Source of the DNA: Streptomyces decoyicus
GTDB lineage: Bacteria > Actinomycetota > Actinomycetes > Streptomycetales > Streptomycetaceae
DNA: 64,000 nt
Direction: 5' to 3'
NCBI RefSeq assembly: GCF_019880305.1
Contig: NZ_CP082301.1
Span: 8,370,001-8,434,000, forward strand
A model generated the notes under the pieces. It ran no database searches and was not told the DNA's origin. It saw only the letters and a list, made by a program, of their open reading frames with translations. Positions within the stretch are counted from its first letter, which is position 1, and each line of letters starts with the position of its first letter. Shown one piece after another: positions 50,142-59,048 of this stretch. Both the position numbers and the translations under genes were made by a program.

Positions 50142-51407
50142 ATGAACCCCGCGTACGCCACTACCGACCACGTCTTCACCGTCCCGCTGGACCACCGCCG
50201 TCCCGACGGCCCGACCCTCCAGGTCTTCGCGCGCGAGGTCGTCGACCCGGCTCACGCCGATGACCAACTGCCCTGGCTGCTCTACTTGCAGGGCGGCCCA
50301 GGCGGCAAGGCGCCCCGCCCTTCGGCCGGTTCGCCGGGATGGCTGCCCCACGCGCTGAAGACCCACCGGGTATTGCTCCTCGACCAGCGCGGTACCGGAC
50401 GCTCCACCCCGCTCACCGCGCGCATGGCCTCCCGGTTCGCCTCCGCCTCCCAACTGGCCGCATATCTGGCCCACTTCCGCGCCGACGCGATCGTGGCCGA
50501 CGCAGAACTGATACGCCGGCAACTGGGGAACGACGAACCCTGGGAGACACTCGGCCAGAGCTACGGCGGCTTCATCACCCTCACTTATCTCTCCCTGGCC
50601 CCCGACGGCCTGCGGGCCTGCTACGTCACCGGCGGCCTGCCCGGACTCACCGCGACCGCCGACGACGTGTACGCCCGCACCTACCCCCGTGTACGTGACC
50701 GGGTCCTCGACTTCTACGCCCGCTACCCCGACGACGTCCCTCGCCTCCGCAAGATCGCCGACCATCTCACATCCAATGACATCCGCCTGCCCGGCGGCGA
50801 CCGCCTCACCGCCCGCCGTCTGCGCACCCTCGGCCTCGCCCTCGGCATGGGCGACGGCTTCGAGCGCATCCACTGGCTGCTCGACGAATCCCTGGACAGT
50901 GACGGCGAGTTGACCGACACCTTCCGTCATCAGGTCGAGTCCCTGACCGGCTTCACCGACAACCCGCTGTTCGCCGTCATGCAGGAGACCCTGTACGGGC
51001 AGGGGGCCGGGCCGACCGGCTGGGCGGCCGCCCGGGCCCGCACCGCCTTCCCCGAGTTCGCCGAGGAGGCAGACCCCCTCCTCTTCACCGGGGAAATGAT
51101 CTACCCCTGGATGTTCCGGGAGATCGCGGGCCTGCGCCCCTTCGCGGACGCCGCGGACCTTCTGTCCCAGCGCACCGACTGGCCCCCGCTCTACGACCTC
51201 CAACGACTCGCCGCCAACCAGGTCCCCGTCGCCGCGGCCGTCTACCACGACGACATGTACGTCGACGCGGAACTCTCCCTGCGCACCGCTCGCGAGGTCG
51301 GCGCCACCCACGTCTGGGTCACCAACGAGTGGGAGCACGACGGCATCACCGCCTCGAACGGCCGCGTCCTCGCCCGTTTGATGGACCTGGCCGCAGGCCG
51401 CGCGTGA
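50142..51407 (+). CDS. Proline-iminopeptidase-like alpha/beta hydrolase (S33)
   Basis: The 421-residue cytoplasmic protein has the S33 layout: TVPLDHRRPDGPTLQVFAREVV, oxyanion motif LLYLQGGPGGKAPRP, VLLLDQRGTGRSTPL, nucleophile Ser in GQSYGGF near residue 145, and a late ATHVWVTNEWEHDGI with the catalytic His. Streptomyces and Xanthomonas relatives are prolyl aminopeptidases that release N-terminal Pro or Hyp from peptides. That fits the final cleavage of imported collagen peptides here. ATG 50142 follows GAAAGGG. The second M6 gene starts 56 bases after its stop and is probably co-transcribed. Confidence 0.85.
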   Translation: MNPAYATTDHVFTVPLDHRRPDGPTLQVFAREVVDPAHADDQLPWLLYLQGGPGGKAPRPSAGSPGWLPHALKTHRVLLLDQRGTGRSTPLTARMASRFASASQLAAYLAHFRADAIVADAELIRRQLGNDEPWETLGQSYGGFITLTYLSLAPDGLRACYVTGGLPGLTATADDVYARTYPRVRDRVLDFYARYPDDVPRLRKIADHLTSNDIRLPGGDRLTARRLRTLGLALGMGDGFERIHWLLDESLDSDGELTDTFRHQVESLTGFTDNPLFAVMQETLYGQGAGPTGWAAARARTAFPEFAEEADPLLFTGEMIYPWMFREIAGLRPFADAADLLSQRTDWPPLYDLQRLAANQVPVAAAVYHDDMYVDAELSLRTAREVGATHVWVTNEWEHDGITASNGRVLARLMDLAAGRA

Positions 51408-51463
51408 GCCGAACGCCCTCCGCCCCCGCCCCCAGCCGTCCCCTCCGATCCGACGGGAGTGAC

Positions 51464-52669
51464 ATGCCCGGCCTGTCCGTCTCACCGAGCCGTCTGCGCC
51501 GTTGCGTGGCGGCCCTCACCCTCGCCTCGTGTCTCGCCGCCCCCACGACGGTGAACGCGGCCTCCTCGCCTTCAGCCCACCGGCCCCCGTCTCCCGCCGC
51601 CGCTTGCGCGCTGCCCGGAAAGACGGGCTGGACCGACGAAGGCCACGACACCGGCCGCGTCCAGTTCCAGCCCACCACCGGAACCCGGCGCGTCCTGACG
51701 CTGTTCGTGGACTTCCCCGACGCCCATGCCACCGGCTCCACGAAGGAGTACTCAGCTCAACTCGCCCCGGCCGCCGACTGGATGCGCACCGCCAGCTATG
51801 GCCGCACCCGCCTCGCCCTCACCTCCCTGCACCGCTGGGTCCGCATGCCGGCGGCTTCGGACACGTACGGCTTCGAGCGCGGCCTCACTTTCGAGGCACA
51901 CGAGAAGTACGTACGCGACGCAATCACCGCCGCCGACCCGTACGCGGACTTCTCCCGCTACGACATGGTCTACGTCGTCCCCACCAGGACGGCGTCCGCG
52001 ATCTCCTTCTCCCCGACCTACCTCTACGACCCCACCACGTCCGGGGTGACCGCCGACGGCACCCGCATCAAGTGGGCCGTCACCTTCGGCCAGGACCTGT
52101 GGCGCTGGGGCCCCAAGGTCGCCGCCCACGAGACCGGCCACACCTTCGGTCTGCCCGACCTGTACTCCTTCACCGGCCCCACCCACCAGTACGTCGGCGG
52201 CTGGGACGTCATGGGCAACATTGCCGGCCCCACGCCCCAGTACCTGGGCTGGCATTCCTGGAAACTCGGCTGGACCCGCGATGCCCAAGTCACCTGCCTG
52301 GCCGTCCCCGGTCGCCGCACCGTGCGCCTGACCCCGGTGGAACGGCGCCATGGCACCAAGATCGCCGTACTGCGCACCAGCGAGACAACGGCGTACGTCG
52401 CGGAGTCCCGCCGGGCCGAGGGCAACGACCGGGACGCGTGCTCGGTCGGTGTGCTCATCTACAAGGTCAACTCCGCCACCCCGACCGGCGAGGGACCGGT
52501 CCGGGTCATGAACGGCAACCCCGCCGCGACGCCGCCCACCGGCTGCACCGGACTCGACCTGGCGGCGTACCGACCCGGCCAGACCTTCACAGACCCGGAC
52601 AGCGGCGTCCGTATCGACGTTCTCGCGAGTGACGGAAGGGGGGATGTGGTGCGGCTCGGCGTGTCCTAA
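51464..52669 (+). CDS. Secreted M6-family metalloprotease (second paralogue)
   Basis: The 401-residue protein has a signal peptide (LRRCVAALTLASCLAAPTTVNA), the TGWTDEGHDT block, LTLFVDFPDAHA, and the zinc motif HETGHTFGLPD at 222-232. GGWDVMGNI and WHSWKLGWTRDAQVTC follow. Nearly every block of the protease at 35465 is repeated, so the two are paralogues flanking the catabolic genes, though the signal regions are unrelated. ATG 51464 has CGGGAG just upstream. Role: extracellular proteolysis feeding the same import pathway. Confidence 0.87.
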   Translation: MPGLSVSPSRLRRCVAALTLASCLAAPTTVNAASSPSAHRPPSPAAACALPGKTGWTDEGHDTGRVQFQPTTGTRRVLTLFVDFPDAHATGSTKEYSAQLAPAADWMRTASYGRTRLALTSLHRWVRMPAASDTYGFERGLTFEAHEKYVRDAITAADPYADFSRYDMVYVVPTRTASAISFSPTYLYDPTTSGVTADGTRIKWAVTFGQDLWRWGPKVAAHETGHTFGLPDLYSFTGPTHQYVGGWDVMGNIAGPTPQYLGWHSWKLGWTRDAQVTCLAVPGRRTVRLTPVERRHGTKIAVLRTSETTAYVAESRRAEGNDRDACSVGVLIYKVNSATPTGEGPVRVMNGNPAATPPTGCTGLDLAAYRPGQTFTDPDSGVRIDVLASDGRGDVVRLGVS

Positions 52670-53086
52670 GCCCTGTCCGGAGATGCCGCCGGCCACCGCA
52701 CCCCGCCGCGTTGCCGCAGTCGCACGAAGATCGACAGGCGAGGTCGGAAGCTGCTTTCGGACCCGGGCTGACGGTGTGTCCGGATCGCCGAACAACTCAT
52801 ACGCGGCTCACTCGCCGACGGATACAATGCGAACGTAAATCTTGAGCGCTGTCACACTGCTGGACCGCGCCCGGCACGTGGGTGCCCGGACCGTCCATGC
52901 GACCGGGGCAGGGTCTCATCACCACTGTCCAGGCTGAAGGACCAGGTCCGGCAGATGCCTTCGCACAGGCGACGAATTGCCTCAGAGGACGGAATCGCCA
53001 GGCTTCGGTTGGCCGAGCTTGAGAGGGACGCAGGCGAGGTATCAGCCCGGCCGATCGTCAGCCGGCGCCCACAGGAGAACCCAACG
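52670..53086. other. Intergenic region before the LAL regulator
   Basis: No gene seen. A minus-strand TGTGACAGCGCTC at 52844-52856 matches the locus motif at 10 of 13 positions (GC-rich half deviates), so the LAL gene could be a weak member of the regulon; equally it may be chance. Confidence 0.4.
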
Positions 53087-55825
53087 ATGCTTTTAGGCCG
53101 GCGCGCCGAGTGTAAGGCGATCGAACGGCTACTCGCGGACGTGCGGTCGAGGCGCAGCGGCGTGCTGGTGGTGCGCGGTGAGGCCGGTATCGGTAAGACC
53201 GCGTTACTGGAGTATGCCCATGGCGCCGCGTCGGGGTTCCGGGTGGAGCGTGCGGCCGGCGTGGAGTCCGAGATGGAGTTCGCGTTCGCGGGCTTGCACC
53301 AGTTATGTGCGCCGTTGCTGGACCGGCTGGGTGCGCTGCCCGAACCGCAGCAGGCCGCCCTGGGTGTGGCGTTCGGGCTGCGTGCCGGGGACCCGCCGGA
53401 CCGCTTCTTGGTCGGGCTGGCCAGTTTGAATCTGCTGGCCGAGGTCTCCGAGGAACGGCCGCTGCTGTGCTTGGTGGACGATGCGCAGTGGCTGGATGCG
53501 GCATCCGCACAGACCCTTGCGTTCGTGGCGCGGCGGGTGGACGCCGAGCGGGTGGCGCTGGTGCTCGCGCTGCGCGACCGCAGCCCCGACCCGAGCGCCG
53601 CTCACCCCTTCGCCGGCCTGCTGGAGCTGGGCTTGGACGGGCTCGGTGAAGCGGATGCGCAGGCGTTGCTCGCCACCGGGGTCAGGACACCGCTGGATGA
53701 GCGGATACGTGACCGGATCATCGCCGAAGCGCGGGGCAACCCGCTGGCGCTGCTGGAGCTGCCCCGAAGCGCAGAGCCGGCGAAGCTGGCGGGTGGATTT
53801 GGGCTGCCGGATGCACTGAGCGTGCCGCGCAGGATCGAGAAGAGCTTCCAGCGCCGGTCACGCAGCCTGCCGGCCGAGACGCAATTGCTGCTGCTGGTCG
53901 CGGCGGCTGAGCCGCTCGGCGATACGGCGCTGCTGCGGGGTGCGGCCGAGTACCTGGGCATCGACGCCGAGGCTGCTGCACCGGCGAAGGCGGCGGAGTT
54001 GCTGGAGATCGGCGCCCGGGTGCGGTTCTTGCATCCGCTGGTGCGCTCGGCGGTCTACCGTGCCGCCGCACTGTCCGACCGGCGGCGCGTGCACCGCGCG
54101 CTGGCTGCGGCGACTGACTCGCAGGCCGACCCCGACCACCGCGCCTGGCACCGCGCGCAGGCCACGCTCGGGGTCGACGAGACGATCGCGGTGGAGCTGG
54201 AGCGCTTGGCCGGCCGGGCGTGGACCCGCGGTGGGCCGGCCGCCGCGGCCGCGTTCTTGGAACAGGCGGTGGTGCTGACCCCCGAACCCGCCGACCGTGC
54301 ACGCCGGGCGCTGGCCGCCGCACATGCCACGCACCAGGCCGGCGCGTCCGAAGCCGCCTTGGAGCTCCTGACGGTTGCGGCGGCCGTACCGCTGGATCCG
54401 CTGGGACGCGCCCGGGTGGAGCTGCTGCGCGCCCAGATCGCGTTCGATACCACCCGGGGCAGCGACGTGCCCGGGATGCTGCTGGACGCGGCCAAGACGC
54501 TCGTCCCGCTGGATGTCGCGATGGCCCGCCAGACCTACCTGCAGGCACTCGAAGCGGCCGTCGTCGCCGGTTCCTTCGGCCGCGGTCGCAGGGTGCTGGA
54601 GGTGGCCGAAGCCGCCCAGGCCGCGCCCGCACCGCCACACCCGCCAGGGGTGGTGGACCTCCTGCTCGACGGGCTGGTGACCAGGGCCACGCAGGGTTAC
54701 GAGGCGAGCGTGCCCAGTCTGCGGCGGGCACTGGGGGCGCTCGGCGACCACGATCGCAAACCCCGCACCGCGGCAGCGGACGACAGCCGCCGCTGGCTGT
54801 GGCTGGCCAGCCGCGTCGCGGTGGCGCTGTTCGACGACGAGACGGTGCATGAGCTGGCAGGCCGCCGCGTCCGGCTCGCCCGCGAAGCGGGCGCACTGTC
54901 CGAGCTGCCCGCCGCGCTTGACTATTTCGCCGTCGTGCTCGTGCACACCGGCGACCTCGCCCACGCCGCCGAGCTCGTCGCCGAGGCCACCGCGATCCAG
55001 CCGGCGGCCGTCACCATCACCGGGATCATGCTCGCCGCCTGGCGCGGCCGGCAGGCCGAAACCTCCGAGCTGTACGCGGCCATGGTCCAGGACGCGACCC
55101 GGCGGGGCGAGAGCGCGGTGGTCACCGTGGCCCAGTACACGCTGGCCGTGCTGCACAACGGCCTGGGCGACTACCGCGCCGCGTTCGACGCCGCAGCGGG
55201 CCCGAGCGACTCCGACGAGCTGGAGCACAGCAACCTGGCCCTGCCCGAGCTCATCGAGGCGGCCGTCCGCGCCGGTGAACCAGCCCCGGCGGCCGCCGCG
55301 CTGGAGCTGCTCAGCTCGCGAACTCGCGCCAGCGGCACCCAGTGGGCGCTCGGTCTCGAGGCGCGCTCGCGAGCGCTGACCAGCACCGGGCCGACCGCCG
55401 AGGCGCTGTATCGCGAGGCGATCGAGCGGTTCGGGTGCTGCCGGATGGTGACCCATCTCGCCCGCGCCCACCTGGTCTACGGCGAATGGCTGCGCCGCGA
55501 AGGCCGGCGCCAGGCCGCCCGCGAGCAACTCCGCACCGCCCACGAACTGCTGTCCGGCATGGGGGCAGAGGCATTCGCCGCCCGCGCCGCCCGTGAGCTG
55601 CGCGCCACCGGCGAGCGGCCACACAAGCCAACTGCCCAGCCGACCGATGCGCTTACCGCCCAAGAGCTGCACATCGCGCGGCGGGTGGCCACCGGGGCCA
55701 CCTCCAAGGAGGTCGGCGCGCAGCTGTTCTTGAGCCCGCGCACCATCGACGCGCACCTGCGCAACATCTTCCGCAAGCTGGGCATCACCTCCCGCCGCCG
55801 GCTCAGGGACATACAGCTTCCCTGA
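53087..55825 (+). CDS. LAL-type (large LuxR) transcriptional regulator with three TTA codons
   Basis: The 912-residue protein has an N-terminal AAA-type ATPase (LLGRRAECKAIERLL, Walker A GEAGIGKT at 31-38, Walker B LLCLVDDAQWLD), a long TPR-like helical middle, and a C-terminal LuxR helix-turn-helix (LTAQELHIARRVATGATSKEVGAQLFLSPRTIDAHLRNIFRKLG). ATG 53087 with AGGAGA upstream starts the ATPase domain. Codons 3, 40 and 73 are TTA (53093, 53204, 53303), the rare leucine codon read by the bldA tRNA. Translation is therefore probably tied to development. Its target is unknown; it stands directly behind the collagen locus. Confidence 0.88.
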   Translation: MLLGRRAECKAIERLLADVRSRRSGVLVVRGEAGIGKTALLEYAHGAASGFRVERAAGVESEMEFAFAGLHQLCAPLLDRLGALPEPQQAALGVAFGLRAGDPPDRFLVGLASLNLLAEVSEERPLLCLVDDAQWLDAASAQTLAFVARRVDAERVALVLALRDRSPDPSAAHPFAGLLELGLDGLGEADAQALLATGVRTPLDERIRDRIIAEARGNPLALLELPRSAEPAKLAGGFGLPDALSVPRRIEKSFQRRSRSLPAETQLLLLVAAAEPLGDTALLRGAAEYLGIDAEAAAPAKAAELLEIGARVRFLHPLVRSAVYRAAALSDRRRVHRALAAATDSQADPDHRAWHRAQATLGVDETIAVELERLAGRAWTRGGPAAAAAFLEQAVVLTPEPADRARRALAAAHATHQAGASEAALELLTVAAAVPLDPLGRARVELLRAQIAFDTTRGSDVPGMLLDAAKTLVPLDVAMARQTYLQALEAAVVAGSFGRGRRVLEVAEAAQAAPAPPHPPGVVDLLLDGLVTRATQGYEASVPSLRRALGALGDHDRKPRTAAADDSRRWLWLASRVAVALFDDETVHELAGRRVRLAREAGALSELPAALDYFAVVLVHTGDLAHAAELVAEATAIQPAAVTITGIMLAAWRGRQAETSELYAAMVQDATRRGESAVVTVAQYTLAVLHNGLGDYRAAFDAAAGPSDSDELEHSNLALPELIEAAVRAGEPAPAAAALELLSSRTRASGTQWALGLEARSRALTSTGPTAEALYREAIERFGCCRMVTHLARAHLVYGEWLRREGRRQAAREQLRTAHELLSGMGAEAFAARAARELRATGERPHKPTAQPTDALTAQELHIARRVATGATSKEVGAQLFLSPRTIDAHLRNIFRKLGITSRRRLRDIQLP

Positions 55826-55842
55826 CCCCCGGGCCGCCGTGC

Positions 55843-55913
55843 GCCCGAGAGGTGTAGGCGATGTTCGCCTACGCCACCGGCCTTCCGCCCGAGAGGTGTA
55901 GGCGATGTTCGCC
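55843..55913. repeat. 27-bp perfect direct repeat, period 44 bp
   Basis: The 27 bases at 55843-55869 (core GAGAGGTGTAGGCGATGTTC) return exactly at 55887-55913, 18 bases after the stop of the LAL gene. Confidence 0.75.
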
Positions 55914-56069
55914 GATGCGACCGCAGTGCGACAGCGCCGAGCATGAACATGCGTCCGGGACAGCCGCCCCGGACAACGCTCGGACGGGACGTTCCGACAG
56001 AGAGGTGCTGTATCACGGCGCGTGTCTCTACCGGCAAGACGGGAACTGACGCGCACCCATGAACGACGA

Positions 56070-56258
56070 GGGGGACGACGTTGCGGAAGCCGAACGCTCG
56101 CGGGCGACAAGCTTGATCACCCGGTTGATGCCCTCGCTCTTGGCGTTGCTGTACCCGGGGTCGATGAATGCCTCGGCCTCGGGCCACCAGCGGTCGACGG
56201 TGATGGCGAGCTGTCGGACTTCGGGAATGTCGGAGTCCGCGCACCAGGTGAGGAAAGC
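56070..56258 (-). mobile_element. C-terminal remnant of an ISL3-type transposase
   Basis: Minus-strand DIPEVRQLAITVDRWWPEAE, then SNAKSEGINRVIKLVARE and, after a shift, FGFRN, match the end of ISL3 transposases (WWP and NA-SEG-NR-IK motifs). Only about 60 codons survive. Confidence 0.65.
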
Positions 56259-56420
56259 AGGGCAGGAACGAGGGCGCCGGGGAGAGGGACCGGGAATCCG
56301 GCACCTGCGGCGGACAGCACAGCTACGCCACATCCGACCGACTGCGCGCCGGGCCTGCTCACGAATTCCTGATGACCGCGAACTGCGGCACACAGATCGA
56401 CGAGAGGAAGACGGAAAGAC

Positions 56421-56783
56421 ATGAAGAAAACTCTGGTGGCCGGTGTCATCACGGCAGCGTGTGTGACAGTAACGACGGTTGGCCTAGGAGCGACACCGGC
56501 CAGCGCCGATCCCAACGACTGCCCCAAAGGGTATGTCTGCGTCTGGGACAACAGCAATTACGAAGGACGTTTCGTCTTCGTTCCCGGAACTGAACGTCCC
56601 AATGTCGGGGAATACATGAACGATCGGACGACCGCCCTCAGGAACCGCACCGGTTCCCACGTCTGCTTCTACCAGAACTCGAACGGCAAGGGATCCCTCC
56701 TGGCGAGGGTGGGCCCAGGCGATTCGCGCCCCAACGTCGGATCGACAGCCAACGACAGGATCTCCTCGTGGAAGGCCTGCTAG
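56421..56783 (+). CDS. Secreted I36-family peptidase inhibitor
   Basis: The 120-residue protein has a signal peptide (MKKTLVAGVITAACVTVTTV ... ASA, cleavage near 29) and the beta/gamma-crystallin-like I36 fold: CPKGYVCVWDNSNYEGRFVFVPGTERPNVGEYMNDRTTALRN, then HVCFYQNSNGKGSLLARVGPGDSRPNVG and a final Cys. Family members such as SMPI inhibit secreted metalloproteases. Given the three secreted metalloproteases in this window, it may temper them (inference). GGAAGACGGAAAG lies ahead of ATG 56421. Confidence 0.82.
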   Translation: MKKTLVAGVITAACVTVTTVGLGATPASADPNDCPKGYVCVWDNSNYEGRFVFVPGTERPNVGEYMNDRTTALRNRTGSHVCFYQNSNGKGSLLARVGPGDSRPNVGSTANDRISSWKAC

Positions 56784-57160
56784 CCACGGCTTTTCGCCGG
56801 AGCATCACACCCCGCCGTTACCAGCGACGCATGTCCGGGTGGGCACAGGCCCACGGACGCTGACCCGGCGCTGCTCTGTCGCCTGATGGGGCTCCCGGCA
56901 GGACAGAATTTCGACCAAGAACCGACTGTCCGCGAGGGAGCCCCGTTGGGCACTCAGCCCGCCATCACCGCCTACCGGTCAGCCACGGCAGCGGCCCACC
57001 CGGTGCCGGTTCGAAGCCCCAGAACGAGGCTGGAGCCACAGTTCGGCGACCTGGATATGTCGGTGAGTTTCGGCAATAGAGCCGGGACATCGTCACGCTC
57101 GAAGACCGAAAGGCTCCACCCGGCGGCAGTAAAGGGTCCGGTCAACGAGCTGACGAGACC
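56784..57160. other. Intergenic region without gene
   Basis: No credible frame or conserved motif seen on either strand. Confidence 0.45.
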
Positions 57161-57762
57161 TCACGAAGAATAATTTCTCACGCTTCTTCTTCGGCCTCTT
57201 CCGCTTCGGTTGATTACGGATGACTTGGCCTCGGTCTCCTGGCGTCGTCCGGCGCGGGGTGCCGGCAGATGCCTGGAGGATGGCGAGAACGTGCTCTTGG
57301 CGGGCCTTTGGGGCACGGACCGCTCCTGACGGCCGACCAGCAGGTATAGCGGCGGCGCCCCGTACTCCGCGTACCGCTTTCGCTTCACCACCCGGCCCGT
57401 CTCTGCGTTGGGCTCCGAGGTGCCCTCCACGACAAGCAGCGTGTCCGCGGGCAGCAGCGCACCCGTGTCCTTCGCGGCCGCGGCCGGCACGACGGCGATA
57501 TCCGGCACGTACCAATTCGAGGAGCCGGGCATGTCCAGGTTCCTGGAAGACCCGGCGACAGATACTGGCTCTTCGCAGTTGAGGGTGTAGTCGGGGGTGT
57601 TGGTGGGTGAGCATCGAGGCCTACCATCCGAAAGACCTCGACATGCTCCACGCTATCTTCGCCGCGCCCTGTCCGACCACGTTCTGCCGTCTCGATGAAC
57701 TCGGTCTGCAAGCCGTCGGGCAACGCCTTGAGCCGGATCAGGCGGTGATCGAGTGCCGGCAC
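57161..57762 (-). pseudogene. Broken Uma2-family endonuclease-like gene
   Basis: The N-terminus in one frame (DHRLIRLKALPDGLQTEFIE), then another frame (DYTLNCEEPVSVAGSSRNLD), then WYVPDIAVVPAAAA, LLVVEGTSEPNAETGRVVKRKRYAEYGAPPLYLLVGRQERS correspond to the Uma2 (DUF820) fold, including the VPDIAVV and K-R-YAEYG blocks. At least two frameshifts and a decayed C-terminus make it inactive. In the third block VVEGTS replaces the usual VVEV-S. Confidence 0.6.
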
Positions 57763-57772
57763 CCAGCCGCGT

Positions 57773-58945
57773 TCACCGATGAGCGGCCAGCACTGCCGCG
57801 AGGCCCTCTTGTAGATCTTTGACGAAATACTCGGGAACCTCCAGCGACGGGAAATGTCCGCCGATTTCGGGCGACCTCCATCGGACGATCTGTCGGTACC
57901 GCTCCTGTGCCCAGGCGCGCGGACACTTCTCGATGTCGCGGGGATACATCGTGATTGCTGACGGGACGTCGACCCGAAGTTCGGGATCGAGCGAGTTGTG
58001 GCTTTCGTAGTAAATGCGGGCCGCCGATGCGCCGGTCCGCGTCAGCCAATACAGGGTGACGTCGTCAAGAACGCGGTCTCTGGAAATCGTCTCGAACGGG
58101 CTGTCTTCGGTGTCCGACCACTCGGCGAACTTGTCGAGGATCCAGGCAAGAAGCCCGACCGGTGAATCGACGAGCGAGTAGCCGATGGTCTGCGGTCGGG
58201 TCGCCTGCTGCTTCGCGTACGCCGCGCGGTGGCGCCAGAAATCGCGGGTGTCCTCGGCCCATTTGCGTTCGACCGCCGTCAGCCCGTCAGTTGTCAACCC
58301 GGGTGGTGCCTCCGCGAACGTTGTGTGGATGCCGAGAACGTGCGCCGGGAACCTGCCGCCGAGAACCGTGGTGATATTACCTCCCCAGTCGCCGCCGTGG
58401 GCTGCGAACTTGCTGTAGCCGAGCCTTCCCATCAGTTCCACCCATGCGGCCGCGATCTTTTCGGTTCCCCACCCGGTGGCGGCCGGCTTGTCGCTGTAAC
58501 CAAAGCCTGGTAGCGACGGGACCACGACGTGGAACGCCGGCGAGTCTGCATCTTTCGGATCTGCCAGTTCGTCTACTACATCGATGAACTCAGCAATGCT
58601 GCCCGGCCAGCCGTGCGTCAAGACCAGGGGAGTGGCATCTGCGCGCGCCGATCGGCGGTGCAGGAAGTGGATTCCCAGACCATCAATGGTCGTGCGGAAC
58701 TGGCCGATCCGGTTAAGGCGCGCTTCGAACGACCGCCAGTTGTACCCGGTGCGCCAGTAGTTCACGAGATCGACGAGGTCGGCGAGAGGAACGCCCTGTT
58801 CCCATCGGTGAGGGTCGGGCGCGGCGCGATAGACGGTCTCAGCCTCCGGCAGCCGCGCGGCGGCCAGTCGCGCGCGCAGATCGTCGAGGTCGGCGTCGGT
58901 TGCGTGGGCTTCAAATGCTTGCACGTCGCTGGTTGGACGGGGCAT
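57773..58945 (-). CDS. Epoxide hydrolase family protein (EHN + alpha/beta hydrolase)
   Basis: The 390-residue protein has the N-terminal EHN domain (DLDDLRARLAAARLPEAETVY ... YWRTGYNWRSFEARLNRIGQFRTTIDGLGIHFLHRRS) and the alpha/beta-hydrolase core: HGWPGSIAEFIDVV oxyanion loop, FGYSDKP, nucleophile Asp in AHGGDWGG, and EIGGHFPSLEVPEYFVKDL with the catalytic His. It would open epoxides to diols, as microsomal-type epoxide hydrolases do. ATG 58945 has AGGAGGT upstream. A CGNR regulator is divergently transcribed. Confidence 0.88.
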   Translation of the reverse strand: MPRPTSDVQAFEAHATDADLDDLRARLAAARLPEAETVYRAAPDPHRWEQGVPLADLVDLVNYWRTGYNWRSFEARLNRIGQFRTTIDGLGIHFLHRRSARADATPLVLTHGWPGSIAEFIDVVDELADPKDADSPAFHVVVPSLPGFGYSDKPAATGWGTEKIAAAWVELMGRLGYSKFAAHGGDWGGNITTVLGGRFPAHVLGIHTTFAEAPPGLTTDGLTAVERKWAEDTRDFWRHRAAYAKQQATRPQTIGYSLVDSPVGLLAWILDKFAEWSDTEDSPFETISRDRVLDDVTLYWLTRTGASAARIYYESHNSLDPELRVDVPSAITMYPRDIEKCPRAWAQERYRQIVRWRSPEIGGHFPSLEVPEYFVKDLQEGLAAVLAAHR

Positions 58946-58986
58946 GAGACCTCCTGGCCATCGTGGAACCGGCTGCGAACCATCGT

Positions 58987-59005
58987 GAACCGGCTAAGGC
59001 GGTTC
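58987..59005. promoter_or_regulatory. Inverted repeat GAACCG-N7-CGGTTC between epoxide hydrolase and CGNR genes
   Basis: A perfect 6-bp inverted repeat. Its right part GCTAAGGCGGTTC returns at 59035-59047 as GCTAAGGTGGTTC, just before the CGNR ATG, where TAAGGT would serve as -10 for a leaderless message. Likely operator pair for CGNR autoregulation. Confidence 0.55.
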
Positions 59006-59048
59006 TACCGCGCCTTCCTGTCGGCGCGCAACCTGCTAAGGTGGTTCC

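Larger units (their letters stand above)
55826..56420. other. Intergenic region with direct repeat and ISL3 scrap
   Basis: Holds the 27-bp direct repeat at 55843/55887 and the ISL3-type remnant at 56070; otherwise no gene. The right end carries the promoter of the I36 inhibitor. Confidence 0.45.

Noticed and set aside
52844..52856. Eighth copy of the collagen-locus motif (TGTGACAGCGCTC) before the LAL gene
   Set aside because: Only 10 of 13 match and the AT-rich half is lost; not counted among the sites, but worth including in a matrix scan.
55826..55930. CRISPR-like repeat after the LAL gene
   Set aside because: Only two copies, with a 17-bp gap, no array and no cas genes.
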